From Litoditis marina (taxonomy: Eukaryota; Nematoda; Chromadorea; Rhabditida; Rhabditidae), in assembly GCA_964036275.1 (NCBI GenBank), contig OZ038434.1:28381511-28445510 (forward strand): 64,000 nucleotides of DNA. The letters run 5' to 3'. The notes below the pieces were generated by a model. That model saw nothing but the letters and a program-made list of their open reading frames with translations, ran no database searches and was not told where the DNA came from. Made by a program: the position numbers and the translations under genes. The stretch's first letter is position 1. The number at the start of each line of letters is the position of its first letter. This document shows, one piece after another, positions 33,801 through 45,900 of the stretch.

Positions 33801-36800
33801 TAAGAGACGAGAAATAGAGAGGCAGAGCGAGAGACGCAGGATGGGATAAAGGTGCCGGGATCTTCCAGCATACGTACTCTGGAAGAAGATATTATTTACG
33901 GAAAACTTGAAACTTGAAGAGATACAAGTCCCTTTTACGTTTTCGGATGGTCAACGATTATGTATTTTGAAGTTTTAGGTGTTTCACGGTGAGATTTCCA
34001 TCATTGAGATAATCGACTAGCTCGACGGTGTCCGTCCAAACTTGGCGAGGCGAAGTTATGTACATAAAACCGTGAACTACCTCGGGTAAAAACTAAAATG
34101 ATGAAGCAACTTACACAGAAATGAGGCTATTTTCTCAGCAACTGAGGATACTTCAGAAACCTCTCTCGGGTCCACGATATTGTAGTTCGAACCCTTATCC
34201 GACGCGAGTGCAGAGAAGCTTCCTTGAGATTTGAGTGTAACGGTGAAAACGTGATATCCCATGTTTTGTAGGTGTTCAGACGAAGAAACCGCTTCATTTA
34301 CAAACTCATCACTGGAAAATGACGAGTTTTCGCAAAACAAGAAGTGTGTATAGGGAATTTATATGTATGAGTTGTAGTTTGATCTGCATAAATGATGGCT
34401 CAGAGCACACTGGTAGCATTATTATTGAAGAGTTACGGGATCAATCACGGTGGCTTAGACCGCAATGTACAGTATTGAAGAGACCATTTCCCTATAATCT
34501 GACATTTTCTAATCTGCAAAAATGTATTCTTTTGTGTTTCAATAGTGATCAACAACCTCAGAAATTCAAAATAAGAAAAAGTTGCCTAATACCTTTCAAT
34601 ACATACCCAAAATTGAACATTCTCACTGTGACGCTATCCAGCTTGGTTAATTAGTATTTCAATTATTTTACTCTTTCAATCATTTTTGTATTCTGGTGGA
34701 CTTTAAGACGTATTCATAAAGTTTTTGTGTTTCGATTAGCATTTTCTTGATTTTTTTGTCGTAACTTGTTCGCGGTGTACTTTACGTAGATCGACTTTAT
34801 CAGAAAACACAGTAAGACGAAGTTTAAAAAGTTATATGTTCGTGATCATGATTTTAAGCTCTATATGATGGAACTGCTAGGTCCAAGTTCGAAATTAGAG
34901 AGAAATCGTATCTTTAACCAAACTGCATACACTTCACCGCTGTTATCCGTTTGTTGTTACAGTGCTGAATAATTATCATTATTTGATGAGAAACCGCCGT
35001 CTTATCCCGAACAGTGGGAATTCATATACTCCTGCCTCATTTTGTTCTCGTAGTTCGTACTATAATTAGATCTGGTTTCAGTTTTTCGGGTTTTCGTTCC
35101 CGACCCTGCCTCACGTACCTTATTCCGACTATGACCACAGCGCCGAACCGAGGTCCATGGTCGGGAGAAGTGAGAACCAAGTCCAATCCACTGAAAACGG
35201 AATATTCGAAGAAAAACAAAAAAAAACACATTGGTTTCACCGGAACCTTACGCCGTGTTATATTTCGACTAGTTTGTCCTGTACAAAAAACATGCTTAGT
35301 TGCAAGAAAGCAGGTAGTCCACCATCTCGCGAATTCTCGTTTGGTTTTGACCTGACCCATTCTAGTGTTTCTTGCAGAGCTTTTTATATCTTGTCTTGAT
35401 TCTTCTTGAATCTTCTTGAATTTTAGAAAAAAAAACTAAGATGAATCTTCTTGAATTTTAGAAAAAAAAACTAAGAGAACAGAGTCTTAGTAAGAATGTT
35501 CTCGAGAGTCTCACTCTTTCATGTGCGCACCAGCGACGATTCCCAACGGCTTCGTTAGTGATTCAATTGACAGTAACGAACGATTCAGGAATCGTATGCT
35601 TCTGAAATAGATTATTCTTTGGGTATAGGACCAGCTCGATGAGAGTCCAGAATTGAGTTACACTCTTATATAGTCGTCGCCAACGGAAAGGCGGAAGGGT
35701 ACTGTATATCTGAATTTTCACTGTGTACAGACGCATGTCGTCGATTCCAAAGCTTAGCCGTTATGGGTTTTCGTAGCACAGTGGTTGGCGCTTGGCTACG
35801 AAATCTTTGTTTGCAGGTTCGACCCCGGGGAGAGGCACAAAAGTATAAATTTGGGTATACATGAATTACCTCGAAACTTTCAATCACGCCCTACCTGCGA
35901 CGACATCAAACCACAAAAATAGGTCCAAATCAAAAGTCTAAATTACCTTTTGGGAGTTTCGGAACGGAGCACGTTAACACGGTCTTACCCGGCCTCTAAG
36001 AATGTGAGTAAGAATAAAAAGTTTCAAACGTCCTATTTCTCCAATTGGAGTGCCACATTTAACAATTCGGAAGAGGGGGGGGGGGTGCTGACCCGCGAAT
36101 AAATCAATGTAATAGTTCTAGTCATTTCCACTGAGAACTCGGCAACGTGCCAAGAAAATTTTCAAACGACTGTTTACCATGTTAAACCTTTCCAAAACAC
36201 TTATAGTTTTACTGAGCGGCAATTAATCTTCGTTACAGTATGTGGGTGAGAACTATTTCCGTTAAACCTGTCATTTTCTATGAACCACATGCATTCCAAT
36301 TTTCATTGGCAAGCTGTCAAAGTTTCAGTGGCAATGGCGAAAACCATATTCATTCTATTCCATTCCAGCAATGAAGAATGAAAACCAACGTCAGATCATT
36401 TTTGTAATAATTTGTAAGTCCGTAAGCGTTAGTTGATGGATAAGGCGCCAGCAGAAGTCGAGTGGTACCGTCAGCTAGCTCGTAGGCATTATTCTGAGGC
36501 GATAGAAGATAGTCCGTGAGAAACTTTCTAATCATGTCGAAGTTCTGAAACGAGCAAACAAGTACTGAACAGAGTCTTCATGTAGAAATGGTATGAAAAA
36601 AACATTTGGAAGTGTTTACCACGGTTTAACAGTACCAACCAAGATGAAGATTTGGGTTTTTGAGTTTCAACAGTACCTATAAATAACTTACCCCGTTCAG
36701 TGTGTCGTTGAGCGTCAGTTCGTACACGATCGCAATATCTCCCTCGTATTTCACGGAGCCCGAGCCTTGATTGCCAGCTGTGGCGGCGGTCCTGAAGACT

Positions 36801-39800
36801 AGAGAGTGTGCAGGTCAGAGATACGCAGACTTTTAGGTTGTCTGCGGTCTCAGTTACCTTCATGCTGTCTTGCTTTTGTCTTTAGCCAACCGCAAAACTG
36901 GCGCCAATGTTTCTGAGTACGTTTTGAACAGATCGTCAATCTCTGCTCTCCTGGACCTCGCTTTTCATTGCATTGTCAATCAATATGGTCGGTCGCAGTA
37001 TTTTGGGGGGGGGGGGATAAGACTAAACATTATGAATGTGACATTTAGACTATGAGTTCGACACAAGGTTTGATAGTAAGCTGGCAGGATCCAAACGGTT
37101 AATATCTATATGAGGTCATGGAAGTGTGTCTAACATGAACATACCGTGAAGTTGTATAGGTTGGTGGTAATTTGGTGGCCAACGGCACACAAATCGAGGA
37201 TCTTGTCACTAAACAATGAGCGTTATCGTGGTATAGAAAATCACTGGAATAGTACGTCTGTGGTTACGAGCTACTGAAAATTGCAGTTCCGAAGACTGCT
37301 AGACATTTCTCTCTTTCTATATTTTTCTCCTTGTACATGGTATTAGATTCAGTTCATTCCGAAAAAGTCTTGTTATGAATGTAAACAGTCCAATCGAACA
37401 TATCTGACTGTATTTCCCTACTTCTCTGAGAAGCGTCAGGAAAACGTTATCAAGATTTGAGTGCTGAGCTTTTCACGTATTCATCTAGAGAAATGAGAAA
37501 ATCTTGAAAACTCACACAGTAAGGACGATATATTCTCAGCAACCTGCGCTGCGCTGGAGAACAACTTTGGATTGTGAATAATGTATGCTGAACTCTCATC
37601 CGATGCGAGGACAGCAAAGTCTCCTTGAGATTGGAGTGCCACCGTGAACACATGGTATCCCATGTTTTGTAGATATTTTGATGATTGAACTGCTTCATTT
37701 ACGAAGTTGTCGCTGAAAAATAAGTGTATTAGAGTTGTGTAATGTGTATTCCGATCAAACTAAGTTTGTTTTTGCATATTTCTCAACTCACCTCACTCCC
37801 ACAATCACTACAGCTCCAGATCGATAGTTACGGTCTTGGACAGAAATAACAAAGTCCAAGGCACTGAAATCAGAAATTTTGAGAGAACTCATATTGAGAT
37901 TCTATAAATTGTTGTGAATCTCTAAAACGGAGTACTTCTGCATACAAATGTCAGAGTCTTCCAATAATTAATTATTTCTCTGTTTCAAAGTAATTATTAT
38001 GCATTGGTGCAAAGTGTGTTGCGGAACCGGTATATTTACTAGTAAAATTAAATGTAGTAAATGTGGTTCGAAGGAATCAATATACCACAGTTTAATTACA
38101 GTTAATTTGAAGCTCTCAGGTATTCATTCTTCGGGGTTTGACACCAAAATCTCGAAAACGTACTCTTTCATGTGTGGTCCAGATTGGTTCTCGTATACAG
38201 TTGTTAATGTTTCAAATGCATCCAAAGTTTGGTTCACTTTGCTTATGCTCCTGAAAATTCACATGCTCAACATACGAAGTTCTGAAAGATCTGAACATAA
38301 TCAATCTATACACTAAAATACAGTATACAGCTCCTAATTATTTGCCTCGACTGAAACCAAGCTGACTAATCCAACAAAACTCCAACATCCAACAACTAAC
38401 CCCAAATCCAACAATTAACCCCAAAACTTGCAGATGATTACTTAAGAACTGTTAATCGTGAAACCACTGAATTCGGTGTTTTTGTTCGAGTGGATAAGGC
38501 CAGATTAAAAACTAGAGAGAAGCTCACGTTATCATTCATTCTCCGTATCAAATCGAACAGAAAAGCACAGAGAAATTGTTGTACAATTTCGACCTGGCCA
38601 AAATAGGTTGTGATGAACCCGCAACAGAATCGGCTCACACCTCCGGGGTGCCGAGTTCAGACAGATTACTTTGAATAATGAGCTCCAATAGAAGTGAAAA
38701 CTAACGTTAACCCGTCATTGTAAGTGCTGGATGCGAAGTAATTGTCAGTCGCTGGATACGGCGCCAACAGAACTCTAGTTGTACCGTCGTCCAAGTTATA
38801 GGCATTGTTCAAATCAAATCAAATCAAATATTTATTACACAGTGTGTAATAACGGAACGAAAGTTTGAAACGCGAAAGGTTGCCAAAAAAGAGAATGGTG
38901 AAAAGAACATAGGTGAAAAAAGATGTAATAATATTGTATACATTCTATACTAAAGCGACTGTTCAGACAAATGCTCTGACTTAAAGAAACAGTTCCGCTA
39001 TAATTTAAATTTCACGAAAAAATTAAAAAGCTCAAAAAAGTTTCTTAATGTCTTCACATAGACCATGGAAAAACTTTCTGATTGAAAATTTGTGAAATTT
39101 GCATAACATCAAGCAATAAAGAAGGGGACATGATCATTTTCACTGTGACGCAATTCGACTTGGTTCATTTACATCCAGATTTATTTTTATTTTGTGGTCT
39201 CTGATTGTGTATTCGTATGTGATAGAGTGTTTTTAAGATCATTTTTGCACTTCTATAGGCTATTTTGAGCATACCCCGTACGCAACCCCCCTATCGGTGT
39301 CATTACGTAAGCCGCTTTTCTGAGAAAACGAAGCAAGATAGGGATATAAAAGTATCTATTTTTGATAAAGGTTATTCATTTGCCATACGGTCAGAGTGTT
39401 AACTCAAAAGTCAAAATTAAAGCGGGACGGATTCTTTAACTACCGTATCAGTACCACAACCGCTGGGCTGTATTTCGAGACAGCATATATTTGTTGATTA
39501 AAAAAGGGATGTCTTCACTGGGAATGATTAAAATAACACTACCTTCCCCTAACTTTCTTAGTGCTGATATATGTTTGTAGTTACTACCACCGCCTAAGTT
39601 TCTCAGAGTTGACAGATATTTGTAGTTACTACCACCACCTAAGTTTCTCAGAGTTGATATATGTTTGTAGTTACTACCACCACCTAAGTTTCTCAGAGTT
39701 GATATATATTTGTAGTTACTACCACCACCTAGGTTTCTCAGAGTTGATATATATTTGTAGTTACTACCACCACCTAAGTTTCTCAGAGTTGATATATATT

Positions 39801-42135
39801 TATAGTTTCTACGTCCACCTAAGTTTATCAGAGCCAATATATGTTCGTGGTTACTTGTTAATGGGAGATAGCAACTGCGAAGAGAGAAAGATCTTGATCA
39901 GATCTGTGTTCTGAAACATTGAATTGATTTATAACAATATTATCTAATATTTCACATTCAAGGGATTGTCAAAATTAAAGGGGGACAGAAAGGAAAGTTT
40001 ATATGAAAGAGCTGCATGAGAGAAACTGATATATACTTTTTTTACTCAAACTAACAAATCTAATTTGCATACGGTTCACATGTTTTAGTCTGTTTTCGGG
40101 TGCGAAACGTTATGTTTAGGTACCCCGGGGTACCTAAACTAGCTTTCCATGCTGCCCTCCTTTGAGGTGCGTTTCCCTTGTGTGGAGTTTTATCCCTTGA
40201 TTACTTTGCTGATATGTGAACTACGGCGTGTTTCCTCAACCTCATACAGTCAGTCTATTTGATACGGTGCTTTGAATTTCATTCAAAGTCAAGTTTTTCA
40301 AAGTTCAAAGTGCATTCAGTTTCAAAATGTTGGTTTTTCGATGAAAAATAGTTGTAGTCTGATCTGCAGGCAACATATTTTGTATTAGGCCTGAGGACGT
40401 ATGCTAGAAGATCCCGGCACCTTCATCCCATCCTGCGTCTCTCGCTCTGCCTCACTATTTCTTGTCTCTTACATCCCGGCGGGATGTAAGAGCAGAGAAA
40501 TAGCGCATGTTTGAGGAGACGCAGGATGGGGTATGAAGGCACAAAGTGCAAACACTGAGGTTTCACGTTCGATTTATGCACGGGGCAGATGTTTCACAAG
40601 TTTTTCAAAGTAGTAGGTCATTTTATCTGGGAAAATATAACAAAACATATTTGTGTGTCACTAGGAGATTTCGGAAGCTGGTATAGTCGGCCGTACATCT
40701 CTTACATCACTTAACTTGATTCAACTATTCATATATTCATATATTCATATTTATTTATTCACGTCGTTTCGTTACGAGGCGGTGTTCATCATACATGTCA
40801 CAGATCTTTGTAGCAGCAGTTTCTTGTAAGGTTTTGGTCCCTTTCCTTCATAGAAGACTTCATGGTGGACTATCAAATGCTCTGTTGGCATTGATCCAGT
40901 GACATGCTAGAAACTTCTTGGAGGAGGGGAAGAGAACTGCTTGTGAACTATACTGTTCGTCAATTTCACAGTCACGTGAAACATGTTGAACACAGCAGAA
41001 CTCGGAAACGTGCAATGACAAAGTGCAAGATGCCTTATTAAAATTCTAACTTACGTGACTTTTCAGTTCACTTGTAGTATAAAGTTAATATACTCACGCC
41101 ATTTAATGTATCGTTGAGGGTTTGTTCGTATACGACCGCGATATCTCCTTGGTATTTCCATATTCCATCACACTGACTATAGTCATTGTCATTCGGACGT
41201 GGACTCCTATAGTAGCCACTGATTAGAGTTGTTTATCGAGTTCAAAATTTCAAGTTTCCGAGAAATCGAGTTACGAGTTCGACTCGAAAACCTAGCCTTT
41301 TAAAGTCGATTTAAGTTTCGTGTTTGACTTTCACAACTTGAACACTGAACGCTGTGGCGTTTTGAACAAACATTTGACTGTAAGGAGGTGCTTTTGGTTG
41401 CCTTTTGTCATAGACTCCAAAGGTTCATGAACAATTTTTGCTTTTCCGCAGCGTTGAGTACTGTAGGATTCGGCAAACCGTTGTGGACACCGTAGCATCG
41501 ATTTTGTAAGAGGCGGGGTTTGGCGAGGAGCCAGCCAGTCTGCGTATCCTTGATCTACACACTCTCTCAACTGCTGGCAAGTAAGCAACGACCGCTCGCC
41601 CCGCATCGCTCAATCAGGGAAAATGGCGACTACATGATTGTGAAACTAAGTTGATGGTAATTCATGATTCGCCTTCCACAAAGAAAGAGTATGCTGATTT
41701 AATTTGTGTTTTTCATTCGATCGTGTTCCTTTTAGTTCAAACTTCGTGAAAATGGCGCGCATCAACAACAAACTGCAACGAAGGCTAAGACACTATACTA
41801 TATAGTTCGTTTCACCAATCGATGACTTTCTACAGTAATCTTTCAAAAATTCAAACGCATTTATCTAATCAACAAACAAAATTTAAGATTCACTGTTTTG
41901 TATGCTTGTAGTACCCAAAGTGGAAAACTAAATCACACAGTTTAAACTATATACAACATCTACAAGATATGATAAATTCACCTAAAAGTTTTATTATCTT
42001 AATGTAGAGGGCTATTGTTTCGTGAAACAGACTATACAACTATACATACCTTTCTCGCATGTCGTGAACATCATTGCCAGAACCGTACTGAGAATCCGCT
42101 ACTGCATGTATAATCGATAGTGTGAACCAAATCAT
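27859..42135 (-). CDS. Secreted protein with three tandem vWA-like domains
   Basis: Signal exon 42050-42135 (MIWFTLSIIHAVADS). Domain 1: 41098-41176, 38712-38809 (5' part missing), 38164-38250, 37792-37863 and 37516-37712. Linker: 37145-37208 (KLPPTYTTS). Domain 2: 36692-36791, 36390-36544, 35515-35601, 35119-35190 and 34115-34311. Linker: 33619-33688. Domain 3: 33133-33247, 32567-32802, 31701-31778, 28344-28419 and 27859-27937. All joins agree in phase except at the broken exon. Each domain shows a DIAxVxE strand, a TR(V/L)LLAPYP-like segment (1 and 2), GAVVIVG or QTVVLFAN, and VNEA...HVFTV. DxSxS, the metal-binding motif, is replaced by YEQTL, YELTL or WELST. The 3' end is not identified. 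Exons homologous between domains (the linkers SSIC, the c exons SI...HMK) make the model firm. Confidence 0.78.
28022..28202 (-). mobile_element. tRNA-derived SINE
   Basis: Reverse orientation: tail gccaagtttataaat, B box complement ggaatcgaacccgcgagc, A box complement around ttgcgctattatag, then leader complement agatatacagtaccc to gacgacgac. Lies in a vWA gene intron next to an exon. Confidence 0.75.
28420..31700. other. Large intron of vWA domain 3
   Basis: 3.3 kb. Two minus-strand segments look exon-like: 29852-29906 (TATTTTCAG acceptor, GTGAGT donor, encoding YCGVCAIGFYREG) and 30014-30105 (GC-rich, ending in a stop). Neither connects in phase to the vWA exons. They may be chance or remnants of another gene. 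Confidence 0.35.
31823..31997. mobile_element. Fold-back MITE family F1, copy c
   Basis: agtacgtatactagaagatc at the left and gaagcttctagcacacatac at the right, with ccttcatcccatgctgcgtc / gacgcagcgtgggatgaagg arms and a pyrimidine-rich loop. Confidence 0.8.
32080..32153. repeat. Short inverted-repeat element F5
   Basis: gtgtttgtagtttga and accaaactacaac enclose about 48 bp. Confidence 0.45.
32226..32345. mobile_element. Fold-back MITE family F4, copy c
   Basis: aaggacgattatatggtcca and ggtccacataaccgtcct are inverted ends. The middle is cttcaaactgcaatacac, then ttttcagttgcagtttaaag. This intact copy shows what the split copy at 14841-20943 looked like. Confidence 0.75.
33708..33880. mobile_element. 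Fold-back MITE family F1, copy d
   Basis: gagtacgtatactcgaggat at the left, gatcttccagcatacgtact at the right. The arms contain catcccactctgcgtctcc and gagacgcaggatgggataaa. Confidence 0.8.
35673..35860 (+). mobile_element. tRNA-derived SINE
   Basis: Leader gtcgtcgccaacggaaagg, gggtactgtatatctgaa, A box cgtagcacagtggttggcgc, B box ggttcgaccccgg and tail taaatttggg. In the intron between the third and fourth exons of vWA domain 2. Confidence 0.78.
38810..39441 (-). mobile_element. Repeat cluster interrupting vWA domain 1, with a retroposon-like tail
   Basis: Abuts the broken exon at 38809. On the minus strand it ends in tandem tttga units, like the 3' tail of a LINE or SINE, after attacacactgtgtaataaa. 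The part from about 38966 is shared with 57072-57540. No reverse transcriptase is visible. Confidence 0.5.
38966..39440. repeat. 480-bp dispersed repeat R1, copy a
   Basis: Closely matches 57072-57540 in the same orientation, from ttaaagaaac through agctcaaaaaagttt, cataccccgtacgcaaccc and gtgtcattacgtaagc to aaagcgggacggatt. Confidence 0.8.
39547..39842. repeat. 45-bp minisatellite, about 6.5 copies
   Basis: The unit is tttgtagttactaccacc followed by acctaagtttctcagagttg and atata. The 45-bp period is a multiple of three, so both strands stay open through the array (15-residue repeats on each strand). I do not read this as a gene. Confidence 0.9.
40392..40545. mobile_element. Fold-back MITE family F1, copy e, right end truncated
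   Basis: gaggacgtatgctagaagat on the left; arms ccttcatcccatcctgcgtc and gacgcaggatggggtatgaa. The right terminus seen in other copies is missing. Confidence 0.75.
41224..41300. repeat. Decayed satellite element of the TAGGGTTGTTA type (H3)
   Basis: tagagttgtttatcgagttc resembles the start of the element at 63068 and is followed by cgag-rich sequence, without a recognisable right end. Confidence 0.45.
41810..42038. mobile_element. MITE family F3, copy a
   Basis: tatagttcgtttcaccaat at the left and cgtgaaacagactata at the right are inverted ends. It matches 60290-60525 over its whole length. It begins about 12 bp after the signal-exon donor of the vWA gene. Confidence 0.75.
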
Positions 42136-42988
42136 CCGAAAATAAATTAGATTGTGAGACAAATAGCATTACTTCGAGAACTAAATTTAAAAAACCTAAA
42201 CGTGGCTCTTCAAGTTTTATATCTTTTTAATAAAGTAAAGAAAAGCTAGATGGGTGAGATATGAGTATAAGTCGTTGAATTTTCGACGGACCTATAAAAA
42301 CAAGTTTCTTCTTGAAGTTTAAAAAAGATCAAGAAAATACCACACTACGGCTTAATACGTTCAAGTCCGGTTTTGGAAAGATATCAAAAATGGGATAGTG
42401 CGCTGAGAAGTTCCTTTAAAGAGAAATAACCCCAAATAATGATAACACGAGCTGTTATCTATTGAATTCCGTTGAGATAATTTGAAAGAAGTAGTGTAAT
42501 CATCTAAGGTCACGTGAATCATATGAGAGCACGTAGAAAACATTTGGGAGTTGTTGGAAAACTAGTCTGTCACCAAGCGAAAACCTGAGAGATCTAGGGG
42601 AAAATTTTACTTTCGATTTTCTAACGATTTTCTCAAATTTTACCTCGAAAGCACGTGTATAAATTCACACGTTCAAATAAAAACACTTGAGGAAGAACTT
42701 TATTGCGATCAACATATATCCAAAAATCTGACAAAACAAGGTAGGAACAAAATGACACCTGTCTCGACTGTAAGTTGAAATGACCGCAAAACCTTCTATA
42801 AAATGAAACAAAACAAACTTCATAATACTAAAACGAGAGAGGAAATACACCGTAAAACAGAGACAAAAGGAGAGGGAAAAGGCCCAAAACAGCGGGGAAT
42901 TGGCAATTATCGGGAGGGCGAGATTGGGTAAAGCTGTGGTCAAACGGCTGGCAGGTAGCTGACAGGGTGCCGGCTAGTTGGTGACAGC

Positions 42989-45900
42989 CTACGAGCGAGA
43001 TCGACGACGATACGGGGGACTGCGGCTGCGGGAACGGCTGCGGCTACAAACATCAAAGGTCAGAACCAGAAATCGATTCAACATTACTGATCCCTATTAC
43101 CGAATCCAAAAACAGTATGACCTATTGAGGTCAAGCCCAGCAACTACAAATAGATCACTCAGTTTTTCTGAGGTGGAACTACTACATAAGATTTATTCTT
43201 CACAATGCGAGCCTATTCGGTAATATACAAACCCCATTTTATCTAACTTCATTAGTAGAATTACTATAATCGTTAGAAGAATAATTAATAGAAGATTTGA
43301 TACTAAACTAAAAAAACTAACCCCCTTCCGCCTCCACCACCACCGGATTTTCCCTGGAATCCGGGGGCGCCGTGGGTCACCGAATAGTCGACTCGCACGT
43401 GCATTCCATCAATCGAGGCATCTGTCATGGCACGTTTTGCCTGGAAAGTAGGTAAACCATTAGAAATAGCGGAAAACTAAAACTTCAAAAGCTTCAAGAA
43501 ACTATTCCAAATTCTGAAAGCCAGTCTTGTTTCACCCAATCGATTTTCCGATTTCCGTGGTGAGGATTTTCCCCAGAATTCGCATTCATTATGAAAAAAA
43601 CCCACAAAGATTTCTCAGTCCCCGGGAAAGAGCTCGCTTTCGATTCAAGCACCTCCACTGCTTTTATTATCGATCAGAAATTGAGAAATTCTTCGAAAGT
43701 TCACAGAAAAGAGATGATTCTTCATATTTTAGACCATATACGCGACGTTATCGAAGTTTGAGAAAAATAAAAAGCAGAAAAATCAATAAAGAATAAACCA
43801 CGGGAAAATTGTACAATTGCCCCCCCCCCCGTAGTACTATTACTATCACCCTCCCAATACGATTGGTTCAGGGGGGGGGGGGGGGGGGGGGCAATTGTAC
43901 AATATACCCTAAACCACCTACCCTGATAGCGTCCTCCGTCCTATCATAGTAGATGAAACCGAATCCACGACTGCGACCCGTGGCATGGTCACGAACTATC
44001 TTCGCCTGCAAAAAGAAAATGTGTGAATAATATTAATAAAACATATTATCTTTGCAGATTTGAAGCACACACACATTGACACATGCGGGAAAAGGAATAT
44101 CTCGTAGTAAGATGGCAGCTAAGGTGTTCATTGACATTGTGTTCTATTAGCATGTCCGTGAAAAGCAACCATCTCTCGGTAAGTTAACCGCTTCTAAATC
44201 GGAGAAGAATATTGAGCTGTAGTTGAACTACAAGCAAAAACCACCACCCACCGATTCAATCTCCCCAAACTCCTCGAAGATTTTCCTCAAATCACTTTCG
44301 CCAGTGTTGAGACTCATTCCAAAGATGCCGATGCATCTGAAAAACATATGGTTTACGATCATAATTCCATTCGGTCCAACAGATGGCGAACGTGATAAAA
44401 GAGAACGTAAATGGTTGTATATACAACAGACAGTTGAGAGAAGAAGTCAACATATCCCTTTCACTTTTAGGTTCTTTCCGCAGCATACTCACTAAAGTGA
44501 AGTGTTAATGGTTACTTCTTACTGACTGGCTGACTATACATCTCAATGGTAAATGTCCGACTTCTCCTACTTTTTGCGTCACAAACCCTCCAAAACCGCC
44601 ATTTTCGCTCGTTGTACGGAAAAATCAACTACTTCTGGTTACTTCTCACTGGTTGCTGTTGTGCTTTGGTTACCTGCACGGTTCGGCCTTATCCCTGCCG
44701 TCCGCGTATCTGATATGACTGAAATCGCGACGACTTCTCGAGTCGCGGCCTCCGCGGTAGTCCCTGCCACCACCACGACGATCATAGGGGGAACGGCTGA
44801 AAGATCAAAGTACAATGACCATACACCAGTAGGGTTCGACTATTCTACAAAAAGGAGTCCGTTTTCCATCTAAAATGCATGAAGAATGAGCGAGTTTCCC
44901 TGATATTGGCGAAAAACAGCACGTATTGTGCATATTTCCTGCTAATTGGACAGCTCTGGGTATGAGTAAAAACTACAAAATACAGCGAACTCCACTTGGT
45001 ACTTATTAAAATTGAGGGTAGTATACACCCGCGGCTCTGATAGTCTTCTCAAAAAACCCGTTTCCAAATGAAAAGCCACATTCCAGGTTTTTTGCATCAT
45101 AAACAACAAAAATCACTAAGGGCGCACGTTTGGTTTTGGTCACTCGGTTAGTTTTTCTAGGTAATGGGAACTATTCGCCGACCCCGTGAAATTTAAAAAC
45201 TCGCCGCGCGCTAACCCTTATAAAGTCCGTTTCTTATCGGACACTCATACTATTACGAAACCGACAAAACCGATCTCTAAAAAAGATATGCCAACTAAAA
45301 AAGTTTTCGCAACCCTGCGACCCAAAATTACTCGGTGAACTGAAGGAAAACAACTCTGCCCGAGTTAAAACCCTAATATTTACAGAGTATCAGGTTTCAA
45401 AACAGCAAAGGCTGCAGGGTCAAAGATCGAGATCAAAAGTTCAAAACAGCGCCTTTGCAAGTAACATGTGTTGTTTGGTGAGCAGTTCGCATGTCAACAT
45501 GTCAGTAGTGTATGGGGTTAAGTAGAACAGGTGGCTCCCACTTGAAAATCAATTCATATAAGAATCCGTGACGCAATAGTGAGTTATGATAGTCAAATAT
45601 AGGAAAGGTCAAAGGTTAAAAGTCAGCCGAAAAAAATCAAAGTCTTCCCCTTATAGAGTGCATTCAGTAGTGGCGGCAGACGTTCTCAAAATCATTGAGT
45701 TAGTTGAAATATTATATCAAATAAAATATGAGGTGATCCCCAAACTCCAAACTACACAAAAACGATCGAATCAGTGCCCCGAGTATGAGAGTTATCATGA
45801 GAGCACATAAATCGATATTGATCTCCACACACAATCATGCACCGCGGAAATACACTATTACCGTTCTGCTCAGTGGTGTATTGATTGATTGTTGGGATTG

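Noticed and set aside
33960..34075. Minus-strand exon after vWA domain 2 (FMYITSPRQVW ... stop)
   Set aside because: It fits the phase, but the exon at 33619-33688 is clearly homologous to the linker after domain 1 and leads on to domain 3, so it is preferred.
36785..36930. Lectin-like fragment shared with 24230-24420 and 11725-11810
   Set aside because: The shared segments contain stops in different places and behave as a dispersed repeat, not as a coding exon.
39448..39914. Reading frames of 117-129 codons on both strands made of 15-residue repeats
   Set aside because: They come from the 45-bp minisatellite, whose period keeps any open frame open. There is no start context or family match.
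40115..40140. Perfect palindrome taggtaccccggggtaccta
   Set aside because: Short and isolated; a similar ctaccccggggta at 58731 is not enough to claim an element.
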